Shown here: piece by piece, positions 10,893 through 23,200 of the stretch
How the letters are laid out: the number at the start of each line of letters is the position of its first letter
Numbering within the stretch: the first letter of the stretch is position 1
Source of the DNA: Symbiodinium natans
Taxonomy: Eukaryota > Sar > Dinophyceae > Suessiales > Symbiodiniaceae
Reading direction: 5' to 3'
NCBI GenBank assembly: GCA_905221605.1
Contig: CAJNDS010001458.1
Span: 548,501 to 612,500 of the forward strand
Length of the DNA: 64,000 nt
Position numbers and translations under genes: made by a program
The notes under the pieces: generated by a model
Databases searched by the model: none
What the model was told of the DNA's origin: nothing
What the model saw: only the letters and a program-made list of their open reading frames with translations

Positions 10893-11954
10893 AGGAGAGG
10901 GCTCACGGATCAACTGACCCCAACCGGTTCAGGGTTTCAAGGTTTGGGCTTAGGACTTAGGGTTGAGCGCTTTGGGTTTGGGATTTAGGGCTAGGATTTG
11001 GGTTTTTAGGACTTAGGGTTTAGGGCTTTGGGTTGCGGATTCCCACTTCAAGACTCACTTGCTGCGAAGATGACGGCCCCTCCCCCGCCCCCACGGTCAA
11101 TTTCCATGGGGGGGGGAAACCCGCAGAAACATCTCTGTTCGAGTCTGGGGTTTAGGGTATAGAGCTTAGGGTTTTCGACCCAGCATGTTTAAGCAGGGAT
11201 TAGATCTGCTAGGGCTTTGGGCATCTCTACGGCGGCTTGCACTGTATATCTCGCATCCTACTATTTCTGACATAGGACGCCAAGACCCTGTTTTGTACGG
11301 TGGATGGACCTAGTCCATTGGAACAATACTCGACCCGAAGCCCTCAACCCCTTTTGGGCCTCTGCTCAAATAAGAGTCCTTGTGCTTGGATGGCGTCAGA
11401 GGAGGGATGGACGGGTTTGGATTTATGAGGTTCATGTGTGGCAAGGGAGTAATCCTTGCCAACCAGCGCGGCTCACTGCACTGAAGTGGTGATGGTGCCT
11501 TTTGGACCTGTCAGGAGTAGGGTTTAGGGTGTAGGGTTTAGGGTCTAGGGTCAAGGGCCCAAAGCAACCGAAACGTTGGATTTGGGAGCTCGGGTTTATG
11601 GAGTTTCGGCGGCTAAGCCCGACACACTAAACCCTCAACCCTAAACTAATGGAGCCATTGAGTCTATGCCTTGGCCGCAAGTGATGTTGCACCTGTCTTA
11701 GTGTTGCCCCCCGCCCCTAGAACAGTCGAAGCTGTTTATGCTCCTGTTTGCAAAGGCCCGGAGGGGTATATGATTTTACTTGGGCCGAAACAAGCCCTAA
11801 GTCCTTGAACAAAATGCTGGATTTCGGGAACGACTTGACTCTAAGCGGGACAGGGTCTGTACCCCCAAACAGTCAAGGTGTCCTGAATGGCCCAGCCAAA
11901 TTGACTCTGCAGAGGGGGGGCCCCCACAGATCCAGGTCCAACACTACAAGGAAG

Positions 11955-12013
11955 ACCCTAAACCCTAAACCCTAAACCCTAAACCCTAAACCCTAAACCC
12001 TAAACCCTAAACC
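11955..12013 (-). repeat. CCCTAAA tract
   Basis: About eight perfect units. Confidence 0.92.
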
Positions 12014-12060
12014 GTGGCAGGTGCCCCAGCTGCCAGGAGCTTTGCAAGCCCTGGTCGGTT

Positions 12061-12214
12061 TACTTGGAGCTTCATGGTACTTATAACCCAGTTAGAACTG
12101 CACTGAAAACCCACTTCTACGCCCCCTTAAGTGCCCTAACATGGTGATAATTCGGTGATAATTGGGTTACAAGTACAGTTCTAAAGGGGTTAGGAAGCAC
12201 CATGAAGCTCCAGG
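12061..12214. mobile_element. Family A MITE-like hairpin
   Basis: Family A is a near-perfect hairpin of ~120-155 bp with ends TACTTGGAGGTTCATGGTACTT and its complement, and an AT-rich core with AAGTACAGTTATAA. No coding capacity. This copy has both ends. Confidence 0.75.
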
Positions 12215-12299
12215 TAATGGTTCAGCGAAGGGCTCAGGGATCAGGGACTGGGAGGCTACGAGCCGGCACCGCCCCAAAAAAAGGAGCTTCAATTGGAGA

Positions 12300-12381
12300 G
12301 GTTTAGGGTTTAGGGTTTAGGGTTTAGGGTTTAGGGTTTAGGGTTTAGGGTTGAGGGCTTAGGGTTTAGGGTTTATGGGTT
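12300..12381 (+). repeat. TTTAGGG tract
   Basis: About eleven units with two variants. Confidence 0.9.
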
Positions 12382-12466
12382 TTCAAGTAGGCCATGACGA
12401 CCTTAAAGCCCTAAACCTGAAAACCTAGAGCCCTAAGGTCTCAAGTACCGGCCTGTCGTGGGATAC

Positions 12467-12499
12467 TCATCGTAGCTGAATCATTATGCGACGCGAGTC
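12467..12499 (-). CDS. SH3-like gene exon 3d (terminal)
   Basis: Encodes D-S-R-R-I-M-I-Q-L-R then TGA, aligning with D-R-L-L-V-M-S-E at the end of the other domains. The acceptor is GTGGAG followed by GAC, like the homologous CTTGAG-GAC acceptor of domain 1. The stop would end the protein right after the third domain. A further GA donor just before the stop cannot be excluded. Confidence 0.65.
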   Translation of the reverse strand, partial: DSRRIMIQLR

Positions 12500-15400
12500 C
12501 TCCACTTCGAAAAGCTTTTTGAGGTTGGTTTAAGGTTTAGGATTTAGGGTTTAGGGTTTAGGTAGGGGATAGGATTAGGGGGATCCTTGGGAATATAGAC
12601 CCTTCTGAATACGGCCCCTGTTCAAGAGAGCCAGAAGAGGGTTAAGAAGGGATCCATTCTAAGGGTCCCCGTTATGCTACCTGGGATTAGGGTCTTAGGG
12701 TCTTAGGGCTTTGAGACCCCTCAAAGCCACCCAGAGGTCACCCGGAAACCCCAAAAATCCGAGGTTCAAAGCCTTAAACCCTAAACCCTAAACCCCAAAC
12801 CCTAAACCCTAAACCCTAAAGCGACCGACAACGACCATGCTTCAGGAAGAAGTGAAGAAGTATCAGCTTCAGGACGCAGGTTTTGGGTCTTCCTCGGCCC
12901 GTCCTTCGTCTCGAAGAGCCACCCCCTACCGTCTGAGAGGCGGAGGAACCACGTCGCGTTCACGCGGCAGCGCCTCAGGGCTCTTAGTATTTAGGGGGGG
13001 GGGGGGGGGGGTTAGGGTTTAGGGCTAGGGTTTAGGGTTTAGGGTTTAGGGTTTAGGGTTTAGGGTTTAGGGTTTAGGGTTTAGGGTTTAGGGTTTAGGG
13101 TTTAGGGTTTAGGGTTTAGGGTTTAGGGTTTAGAGTTTAGGGTGTAGGGTTTGGGGTTTAGGGTTTAGGGTTTAGGGTTTAGGGTTTAGGGTTTACTTTC
13201 TTCAGGGTTTGTTCATAACGTGTAGAGATTGGGATGTTCCCCCTTATACAAACAGTCCTTCACAGGGATTATAGTACCCCCCCCCCCAAATAATCTCTAT
13301 GGACGTTCGCATAAGGGGGAACGTCACAATGTAGATAGATCGAACCAAGAATGCCTTCCACTTTTGGCAACCTGAAGCCCAAACGTGAAACTCTTCATTG
13401 GGCTTAGGCTGGTCTGGGACTTGGCATTGAGGATGTTTGAAACTCCAAGCCCTCAACGTGTGCCTCATACCGAAGGGTTTATAGGGTTTTATGTGGACTT
13501 GGACTTGGCATTTACACCCCGCCCCCCCCCCCCCCCCCCCCCACCCTTCCCCCCCCGAATGCTTATCAATAAAAGTCCTGGAACTGCGGAACAGGATTGG
13601 TGTCTGGGTTCCCTTGAGAGGCCAGCCCTTTCCCCCACTCCCCCAACCCCAAACAAGGCTGCAGGGGGGGGGGGGGCCCGGGAGGCGGGCGCGGGGAGGG
13701 GGATGGCTTTCTGTCTGTACTTCACTAGGTCCTGGAGAAACCTAAGAACGAAAAGGGTGCCCGCCCTTGAGCCCCAACAAAAATGCGAAAAAAACCAAAC
13801 TCCTTGTCCTGGTTCTTTGTATTGGAATGAGAAACGACTTCGGATTCTGAGGTGTTTAGGGTCACACGGCGAGCCCGAAATGCCGCAACATAAGGATTCG
13901 GCTCGTCCACTGCGATGCAGTCTCCGGGGTGCACAGTGAGACCAGTCCTTGCCTTGCGATGCTTTAGGGTTTAGGGTTTAGGGGTTAGTTTTACGGGCGT
14001 TTGGGTTTTCAAGGTCAGTTCTAAAAACACGTGATCCTATTGAGGTACCATACAATGCCGTATTAGAACAGGGGCCCTAAACAGGACCGTATTTCGAAAG
14101 AGATGACGCCACAGGGTTTCTTGTCCGACCACTTCGCCGCCACTTCCTCAAACAGGGCTTGGTGTTCAGGGCTTCTATAAGGTCAAGGCTTTCATCTTAT
14201 TGTAAGCCCTTGCTGTACATACAGTCTAGGGTTTGGGGGTTTCTAGAAGCCGGAAAAGCCAAACCTGAAAAGCGCATGACTCGAGACCTTCGAGGTCCAA
14301 AATGAGGTTTAGGGTTGAGGGCTTAGGGTTTAGGGTGCTTGCTGAGTATTCTGGGGTCTTGGACTAGGACCCCTTCCATTCAAGCCAAAGCTCTCTGCAC
14401 CCCCTGAAGCCTAAACCCTGAACCCTGAACTTTACTGGAATTCCAAGCAAGCCGGAAAGCCTTGATTTAAGGGAACGCACGCTCAGGTCGTCTCCAGAGT
14501 TCAGGGTGCTATGATTCACGCAGCGATCAAGCGGCTCAGAGGGCCTAAACCCTAAACCCTAAACCCTAAACCCTAAACCCCAAAAACACCTTGCCTCGTC
14601 AGAGTAGGTGGGGGCTGCGCGGATCTCAACGTCGTCATCGCAGACGACGGTGTAGTGCCTCAGCAGAAGTTCTTGATTCTCCAGTCCCCAAAATTCCTAG
14701 GAACATAAAAGGACACGCGCTCCTGTGCTTTCAGAGGTTCATAAGGGATCCCTGGGTTTAGGGTTTTCTGGTTCAGGGTTCGGGTTCAGGGTCTAGGGTT
14801 TAGGGTTTAGGGCTGAGGGTCTCGGGTGTAGTACCTCAGATCCCCCATACAGACCGCGTGAGCTTCAGATCTCCGACTGTTTCCACCCCCGGATGGGCCG
14901 CCATGTTCTGCTAAGGGTCAGGATCTAGGGGTTTCTGCCTTGGACCCTTAAGGTTGTACCCTTGGGTTTTGGGGGTCCTTCTTAGGGATCCCTAAGGGAA
15001 TATGAGGGTCATATTCGGAGTATATTCAGGGGAACCTTGAGGAGTACAACCTTAGAGGTACGAGTCTTCATTCCTTGACAGGAGGCCCTAGGCTCAAGGA
15101 CGCCGTTTAGGGTTTAGGGTTTTAGGGTTTTAGGGTACCCACTTCTTTGTTTAGGGTTCCTCTAGAAATATTTACTTAGGGTTAGTCTATAAGTATAATC
15201 ACCCCAAACCGTACTTCCCTCCCCCTCAGCCCAGAGAGGAACCACGATTGGGGGGGGTCGGGGGTTACAGTTTCACAGGCAGCCCGGGCTGGCCAGGTGG
15301 CCTGGCTGGACTCCTTGCGGTTTAGGGTTTAGGGTTTGGGGTTTGGGGTTTAGGGTTTGGGGTTTCGGGTTCTACTTGGAGGTTGGCTTCTAGGTGCCGT

Positions 15401-18400
15401 TATCATTGGGGTTATAAGTACCCTGAACCTCCAAGTAGGGTTCCAGGGCTTGGAGGGCTTCTAGGGCTGAGGGTGTAGGGTTAAACCGAAAACCTGACAC
15501 CTCCCTAAACCCTGAACCCCTGAAGCCCAAACCCTAAACCCTTAACCCTATGAAACAGGCCCGCAACTCGCAAGAAGGCTTTTACAAACCCCAAAGTGCA
15601 AAACTCTGTCCTGCGAGCATGGAATATAACCCTAAACCCTAAACCCTAAACCCTAAACCCTAAACCCTAAACCCTAAACCCTAAACCCTAGACCCTAAAC
15701 CCTAAACCCTAAACCCTAAACCCTAAACCCTAAACCCTAAACCCCAACCCTAAACCCTTCTACCTTGGGCTCGGGCCAGAGGCCCCGCGCAAAGTCCCTG
15801 GCTTCCTTCTCCTTGGCCCTGACCTGGCTCTGAGCCCTTGGTTCTTAGTTTAGGGTTTAGGGTTTAGGGTTTAGGGTTTAGGGTTTAGGGCTAGGGTTTA
15901 GGGGACCCCCCCCTGGTTCTTAGCAGATACCCTTCAAGGGATTGCATCGGGTACCTCCTTCCCTCATCTTCTACTAAGAGCCAGACAGCTGACAAGACCC
16001 AGGGATTTTAAGGTTTAGGGTTTAGGGTTTAGGGTTTAGGGGGTATGGTTTAGGGTTCAGAGGTTTAGGGTTTAGGTCTTAGAAATATGCCGGGGTCTAG
16101 GATTTGGGGGTTTAGGGTGTAGATATTATAGGGGTTTAGGTGTAAGGGGTTTTACCTGCGAAACGAAAAGTCTAGTCCAACTCCAACCGGGCCAAGAAAA
16201 CCCCCTTTGTCACGACACTTTCAGCCACAGGGGCTGTTCTGGCCCTTTCAAAGGCAGTCCTGCACAACCTAGGTTTCAGAGTTAAGGTTCAGGCTGACCC
16301 TAAACCCTAAACCCTAAACCCTAAACCCTAAACCCTAAACCCTAAACCCTAAACCCTAAACCCCAAACCCCAAACCCTAACTCGAAATCGTCTGAGGCTT
16401 ATGCAGTTCGGGGTTCCCTCACCAACCCCTAAACTCTAAACCTTAGACACCAGAAGCCTGCAAACCCCTCAAGCCCTTGAAGCCCCTAAACCCTAAACCC
16501 TCTACCCAGGACCCTAAACCCTAAGTCCTACACCCTAAACCCTCTGCACCCTCAGGCCCTCAACCCTCCCGCGGCGCCCAAGCCTCGCTCATGACGAGAA
16601 GCCGGTCTTTGGTCTCAAAGACCCAGCCCCGGCCATCCGCCAGCTTCAGGAACCTCAAAGCTTTAGGGTTTGGGGTTTAGGGTTTCGGGTTTAGGGTTTA
16701 GGTTTTGGGGTTTAGGGTTTGGAGTTTAGGCTTTGAGGTTTAGGGTTTACGGCTTAGGGTGTAGGACTTTTGGAGGTTGAGGGGGCTCCGGGGGGTTGGC
16801 AGTGTCAGGGGTTTTGGGGAGCATTCGGGGTTGCGAGTTGCGAGGGTCCTTTGAAAGACATGAGAGGTTTTGCGGGAATACCCTCAGATGGCCCTCGAAA
16901 CACTCTGCAAAAAACATTCCTGAGTACTAAAAATGTCCCAAGGTCTAAATTTAGGTTGGGTTTAGTAGGGTGTTTTTGGGGATATCTTAAGGGTCTAGGG
17001 TGTGTAGCAGTGAGGGAATCAGACTTAAGTCTCTTCTGGGTTCAGGAGTCCCATCATGGAAGGTTTCGGGCTAGGGTTTGGGGTTTAGGGCTGTCTGGGG
17101 TTAACCGGTTAACCCTAAACCCTAAACCCTAAACCCTAAACCCTAAACCCTAAACCCTAAACCCTAAACCCTAAACCCTAGACCCTAGACCCTAAACCCT
17201 AACCCTAAACCCTAAACCCCTAAACCCGGGTTCTTTTTGCAAAACATCCTACTGGCCCGTTGATCTATCAGAGCCGCTTGCGGAAGCGGATCTACCCCGG
17301 CCCCTACAGGCGCAGTCGGGCTTAGTTTCTGTGCCATCTTGGGCCTCTTCCACGAAAGGGCATGAACCCTAAACCCTAAACAGCAAGCCCTAAACCCTAC
17401 ACATAAACCCTACACCTAAACCCTATTCAAACCCTAAAGAAGCTTGCTTTCAGGTTGCCTGCCGGCCGTTTTTCAGAATTGTCCCTGGCCCTGAAACCAA
17501 AACAAAGGCGTCAAAATTTGCGCCGATGTTCTGGACGCTTGTTAGGAACTTAAATCAAGCTACAGCAGTAGGTTGGGATGTTCCACCTTATACTAACAGT
17601 CCTTAATTTGGATGATAATAGGGGGTACTATAATCCCTATTAAGGACTGCTAGTATAAGGGGGAAGGAACATCCCAGGGAGTAAGGTTATAAAGTATCTC
17701 AAATCGTATCTACATTGTGGCAACTTCTTTTCAGTCCTTGAACGGGAGCCAAGGCTTCTCGTCTTATGCGAACCGACACATGGTCGGCCAGTTCCAGGAT
17801 GAGCAATTAGGGAGTTTGAGGTTCCGCGGGCGAAGCCTCTTACAAAGGCGTTCAGGGTTGCGGCCTGGGTTTTTGGTTTTACGATACTCTGAAATTCGGT
17901 AACCTCCCCCCCAAAAACTGCATGGCATCAGTCTGTATGTATGCATGCATCTGTTCATGTGAATACACGCGAGTATATATGTATATGTATATATATACAC
18001 ACATATTCATGTATTTTTTATATGCACATGTACATATGTACACACATACACGTAAACGTACACATACTCAGACCTCTAACACAAACTTGTACATGATAAA
18101 AGTAGAGGAAGGATATGCATATAATATAGATGTTACATGTTACATTTGTATATTACACTAAAAGCGTTGGTTGCAGTCATTACATTCATTACATTCATTA
18201 CGTTCATTACATTCATTACGTTCATTACATTCATTACATTCATTACATTCATTACATTCACAACATTCATTACATTCATTACATTCATTGCATTCATTGC
18301 ATTCATTACATTCCTTTCATTCCTTGCATTCATTACGTTCATTACATTCATTACATTCGTTACGTTAATTACGCTCATTGCGTCCGTTACATTCAGTACT

Positions 18401-20171
18401 TTGATTGCATTCACTACATTCGTTACACTCATTACGCTCATTACAAATGATACTCAGGACATGCATACCGTTGACCACGTGTATAACGTTACATTTATTG
18501 CATCGTCTTACTACATTCACTACATTTGAGACGTTCGTTACACTTGTTACGTCTGTTCCACTTGTTCCAAGTCGTTGCATGTATTACATTTACAAAGACG
18601 CATATACATGTACAAATCTTATCCAAACCTAAGGGTACAAACCAAGTGCTCCAGGTAGAACCCCATGATGACACCCTAGACCCATTTCGGAGCTGGCTGC
18701 TCCTAAAACAGGAGTGTTAGCGCGCAGGGGCGCGGGAGGGGTATGAGGGCGTCCTATTTTGCGACAAATCCTAAACCCTAAAACCCTAAACCCTAAACCC
18801 TGAACCCTAAAACCCTAAACGCTAAACCAGGGTTTTCGGGTCAAACTAAGCCGCGAGCCGAGCACCGGCGACGGTGCAGCGCTCGTCGGCCGCGATGCAG
18901 TCGCCTTCCGCATGGAAGGCGTTTTAAAGCTTAGAGCTTATCTACTAGACCCGGGAGTAACCTAGGAATAAAAAAGGGTGCCCTTTTTGGTTTTAAGGGG
19001 ACTATAAGGGCACCCCAACCCTAAAAAAAGGAAAAACCTACTCCTGGTCCTAGTCTACTATTTGCTTCAGAACCCCCCAAAAACACAAAACAATATAACC
19101 CCCAGATTGCCCTTATGAGGAAGAATATTGTGTAGTTTTTTCGGGTGGTTCTTAAGCAATTCGTAGTTGTGGTTTCGGGGGTTTAGGGTTTAGTAGGACC
19201 TCTGTACCTGAAACGGGCCGCACCGGTGCTGAAGCTGGGGATGCGAATCATCCGACCCCCTGAACATTTTTCCACTAGCGGCCCAAAGAGCGCAAGATCC
19301 TAAACCCTAAACCCTAAACCCTAAACCCTAAGGGCTAGAGAACTGACCAGCTATTCCCGTATAGTCGTGCCTCACCCTGTCCCCGAAACCCGAAGCCCCA
19401 AACGGCCCCAAACCCTAAACCTTCAGCAGCAATAGCCGCAAGGGAAGCCATGCCATACTTCAGATTTACTTGCTGGTTCAATACAGGAAACCAGAAGCAA
19501 TTTCGGTTTAGGGGTGTTGGGGTTTAGGATGTTAGGTTTTGTGTGAGGGGTAATAGCACAAACGAGTGGTGCATAGTGGTGGATTTAAAGTTCTGGCTTG
19601 CGAGCTGTACATATTGCTAAAGGTGCAGAATCAGGTTGGCACTGTGTGCAGCTGGGCGCTTTTTGCACAAGGGGGGACACGCTGGACATCGGAGCTTTTG
19701 TGTCGATGTGGGGTAGCTCCGTTGCTGGACTCCGAGCATCTTCGGTTCGACTTGCACCGAGACCGCACAGACGGATAGCTTGTGCGCGGAGACTCTGGCT
19801 CAGTCGGCATGGGTGCTGCCCCCAGTTGCTTTAAATTCCTTGTGTCCCCAGTAGGACACCAACTATGTACACTCACCAACATCAAAAAAGGACCCTTATA
19901 TTCAGTCACCAAGAACAATAATCACATAAACCCCCCCCATGGTGCAAGCTGGCAAACAAGATAGGCTTCCCTGTGGCTAAATGCCAGCAATCCAGACATC
20001 TGGACCCAAGAGTAGCCTGGGAATAAGGAGGGTGCCCTTTGGTTCCAAGGGGCTGAGAAGGAAACCTAGACCCCCCCCCCCCCCCCCCCAAAAAAAAACG
20101 GGAATAAGGGCCCAATCTGGGTGTGGAAAAATGGTTGGTCTCCTGGGGGCGAGCGGCGAGGGGCCAAACAA

Positions 20172-20202
<31 letters not shown>

Positions 20203-23200
20203 GACACACAGGGACCCAATGGAAAAAGCGTGCCTTTTGCCAGGCAAAGGTGCCGCAAAGCATTTTGCTTGGAGAAAACTACTTTTGAGAAAACAAGTGT
20301 CACCCTGGCAAACAAAAGCATGTACAGGCCAGAATCCCCGGAATACACACATGCCCCTAGAGCCAAGAGTAACCTAGGAATAAAAAGGGCGCCTTTTTTG
20401 CTTCAAAGGGCTTAGAGGAAAACCTAAACCCGGCCGTGGGGGGGCGGGGAGGGGGGGGAGGGGAGCCAAAATAAGAGATGTCTGAATGGTTTTTGGATCT
20501 CGTGTTTGTTGCTTTTTGCTTTTGGCCCCCGACCAAAAAAGAAGCCTAAGCAGCTTCTTAGATCCATAGCTTCAGACTGCGCTTGACACCCCGGACCGTA
20601 TACGTTACTAAGAATTCTTGGATCATGGTTGGTTGGAGATTTTAGCAATTCTTGAGATTTTATATAAACCCCAGGTGTCGTAAATACACGCCCCTAGGGC
20701 TATTCTGAAACCCTAGTAGTCTAGAATAGTCCCTAAGCCCTAAGCCCTAAACCCCAAACGGCAGGGTTCCACATGCAAACCGCTTTGTAGAGACCTGTTG
20801 CCGGGACACATGTAGGAGTTTCAAGTTTAGGGTTTAGACTTGGGATGTTCCCCCTTAATTCTACTAACAGTATCTAACAGGGATTGTAAAAGGAGGCTTT
20901 GCAGTAATAAGGGGGAACATCCCAAGCTCGGGACGCCCTAAGGCTTTCAGGGTTTAGGGTTTACGGGCCGGAGTGTATTTCGGTAAGTTCCAAGCCTGAC
21001 AGCAGAACCACGCCCGTCCGAGCATCGTCGGAGTACCTTGCCAGGGCTTTCAGGCTTCATGACCCTTAACCCTAGACTTTAAACTCTAAACCCTGAACCC
21101 CACCCAAAAAAAAAACAAACCCTAAACCCTAAACCCCAAACCCTACACCCTAAACCCTAAACCCAAAACCCTAAACCCAAAACCCTAAACCCTAAACCCT
21201 AAATCCTAAACCCACCCTAAACCCTTGCTTCCCTAAAACAACGAACACTCTTGCCCTAAACTTGGACTGCGGTCGCCAACAAACTGGCGGTTTAGGGTCT
21301 AGGGCTTAGGGCTTAGGGCTTAGGGTTTAGGGTTTAGGGTTTAGGGTCTAGGATTGAGGGTAACTCTGTAGGATAACCCCAAGTAGGGTCCCTTTTCGGA
21401 TACTTCTAGCTCGACGCGGAACCTAGATTTCCTAAACCCTGAGTCCTATAAAGCTACCTAGTAAAGTCACCAGCCCCGGTCCTGCACGAAAGTTTCGGAG
21501 AAACGTAGGACTGAAAAGGGGACTGTGTTGTTTAGGATTTATAGGGTTTACAGGGGTTTACAAGGGAAACTGAACCTAGAGGCTCTCTGGCTCCTAGAGG
21601 AATTAGGGGTTCGGATGGGGCTTGAAAGGGAACCTCACCCTAGACCAGGGGTAAAAGGAATACCACAGAGATGGATCCGATGAGGGATATGTTGTTCAGG
21701 GTTTTCTTAAACCCTAAACCCTAAATCCCTTCAGGCTTTCGGGGTTTTGACTGTGTTCCTGCCTTCTCAAAGATACCAGACTTCCTGCGAGATCCTAAGC
21801 ATGAACAACTTGACGGTTCTTAGGATAAGGCAGCAGGGAGCTTTCTGGGGATGGAATAGTTAATATATAATATTAGGGGTACGCGGAAATAAGGGGTAAG
21901 GGATCTCGTGGGTTCTTTCTTAGAGAACTTGGAAAGTCGGTGCCCTACCGAACGACCGCGTCACATTTCATGAGCAGGGAAGCCCACAAAAAGATGAGAA
22001 CTTAGGAAAAGTTATTTTGCGCACCTTATACCCAACCCTGAACCCCCTTGTGAATGTAGCCCCTCGGGTGTACCCCAAAGGAGCCATGTACCTGTATAGT
22101 ATATACTTGGGCCCTAAAGCTACTATATAGGAATCCCTTTAAGGCCCAAGTATATACTATATAGGTACATGGATCCTTTGGGTACGTACCCAGCACTCGC
22201 CACTAGTGATCCACACAAAGCGTCGGCGCACGTGGGCGACATCCGGGTCTCCACGTCTTCCTGGCAGGGTGCAACCAGGGCTTGGTTTTCCTGAAAAAGG
22301 AATTTAGGGTTTTTAACGTTAAAAAAATCATTTAGGGTGTAGGGTTGTTTTAACCGTTAAAAAAGAACATTTAGGGTTTACGGTTTTTTTAACGTTCAAA
22401 AACCCTAAATGTAGATGTAGGTGGAGGGTCTGGCTTACGGCTTAGGGCTTAGGGTTGCAGATGGTTCAGGCTTGTCCCTCCCCGGCGCATGAAACCCCAA
22501 AATCCCCCTACTACCATCGATGTGTTCTTCCGCAAGGAAGCTCCTCTTTTTGTTTTGAAGATTTCATCATCCGGGTTGGCCTGTTCTTCCCAAATCAGGG
22601 ACAGAACTCGACCCAGGCGTAACCGAGGAATAGGAAAGGGTGCCCTGTGGCCTCTTAGGAACCTCGAACTTACATGTAGGGAAGAAGGGCCGACTCTGGG
22701 TCCTAGAAATATCACAAAGCTAACCTAGTCATATTAGAGGTACGACTGGGCTACCTAGTAGTCCTAAACCCTAAGCCCTAAACCCGATAAGTGTTTGGAA
22801 ATACGAGGTGGCGCAGGGAAGGCTTGAGAGGCAGAAAGACTCAAGGAGTACTGGGAGTTTTGGGGCCTCGGGGGTTTACGGTTTAGGGTTTAGGGTCTAG
22901 GGTTTACTTCCCGAGTCGCACCAGACTTCGTTTCATCATTTTTTGGGAGGGCCGGGGGGGGGGGGCGGAGCATTGCCTCCCTAAACCCTGAACCAGAAAC
23001 CCCAAATAAACCCGAAACTCTAAACCCTAAAGGGACAAGCTCTGAGGGCCTTCGGAGTCAAAAAACAGTTCTGGAGCTTGGGGGTGATAAACCCTCAAAT
23101 CCTCCAAACCCTCCAAACCCCTAAGGCCTAAGCCCTAAGCCCTAAACCCTGAACCCCTGAACCCTGAACTCTAAACCCTAAACCCTAAACCTTAAACCCG

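Larger units (their letters stand above)
1772..12466. other. Intron/intergenic repeats between transporter and SH3-like gene
   Basis: Unidentified 5' exons of the transporter should lie here, because its known exon begins at a splice acceptor. What can be seen is hairpin elements of families A, B, D, K, L, M and N, many TTTAGGG or CCCTAAA tracts, C and G homopolymers, and AT, GT and TACA microsatellites. Short GC-rich unique islands lie between them (for example near 2340-2410, 3120-3190, 7031-7120, 8228-8310, 9131-9380). Most are open in some frame, but I could not link them to any gene by splice phase and homology. Confidence 0.5.

Noticed and set aside
13385-13939. 184-codon plus-strand ORF
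   Set aside because: It runs through a poly-C stretch and a family D fragment, and overlaps exon 3b on the other strand, which has homology support.
14095-14168. Open island with A-L-F-E-E-V-A-A-K-W, minus strand
   Set aside because: It falls in intron 3a-3b; exon 1b shows the flanking protein sequence is continuous without it.
16770-17132. 120-codon plus-strand ORF
   Set aside because: It starts in degenerate repeat and ends in a CCCTAAA tract, has no recognisable motif, and lies in intron 2d-2e region of the minus-strand gene.
18130-18529. ORFs of up to 130 codons (I-T-F and H-Y-I repeats)
   Set aside because: Translations of the 9-bp minisatellite on both strands.
19631-19918. Serine-rich 95-codon minus-strand ORF that looks coding
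   Set aside because: It lies inside intron 2c-2d, where exons 2c and 2d join directly in frame. It shows that open frame and composition alone mislead here.
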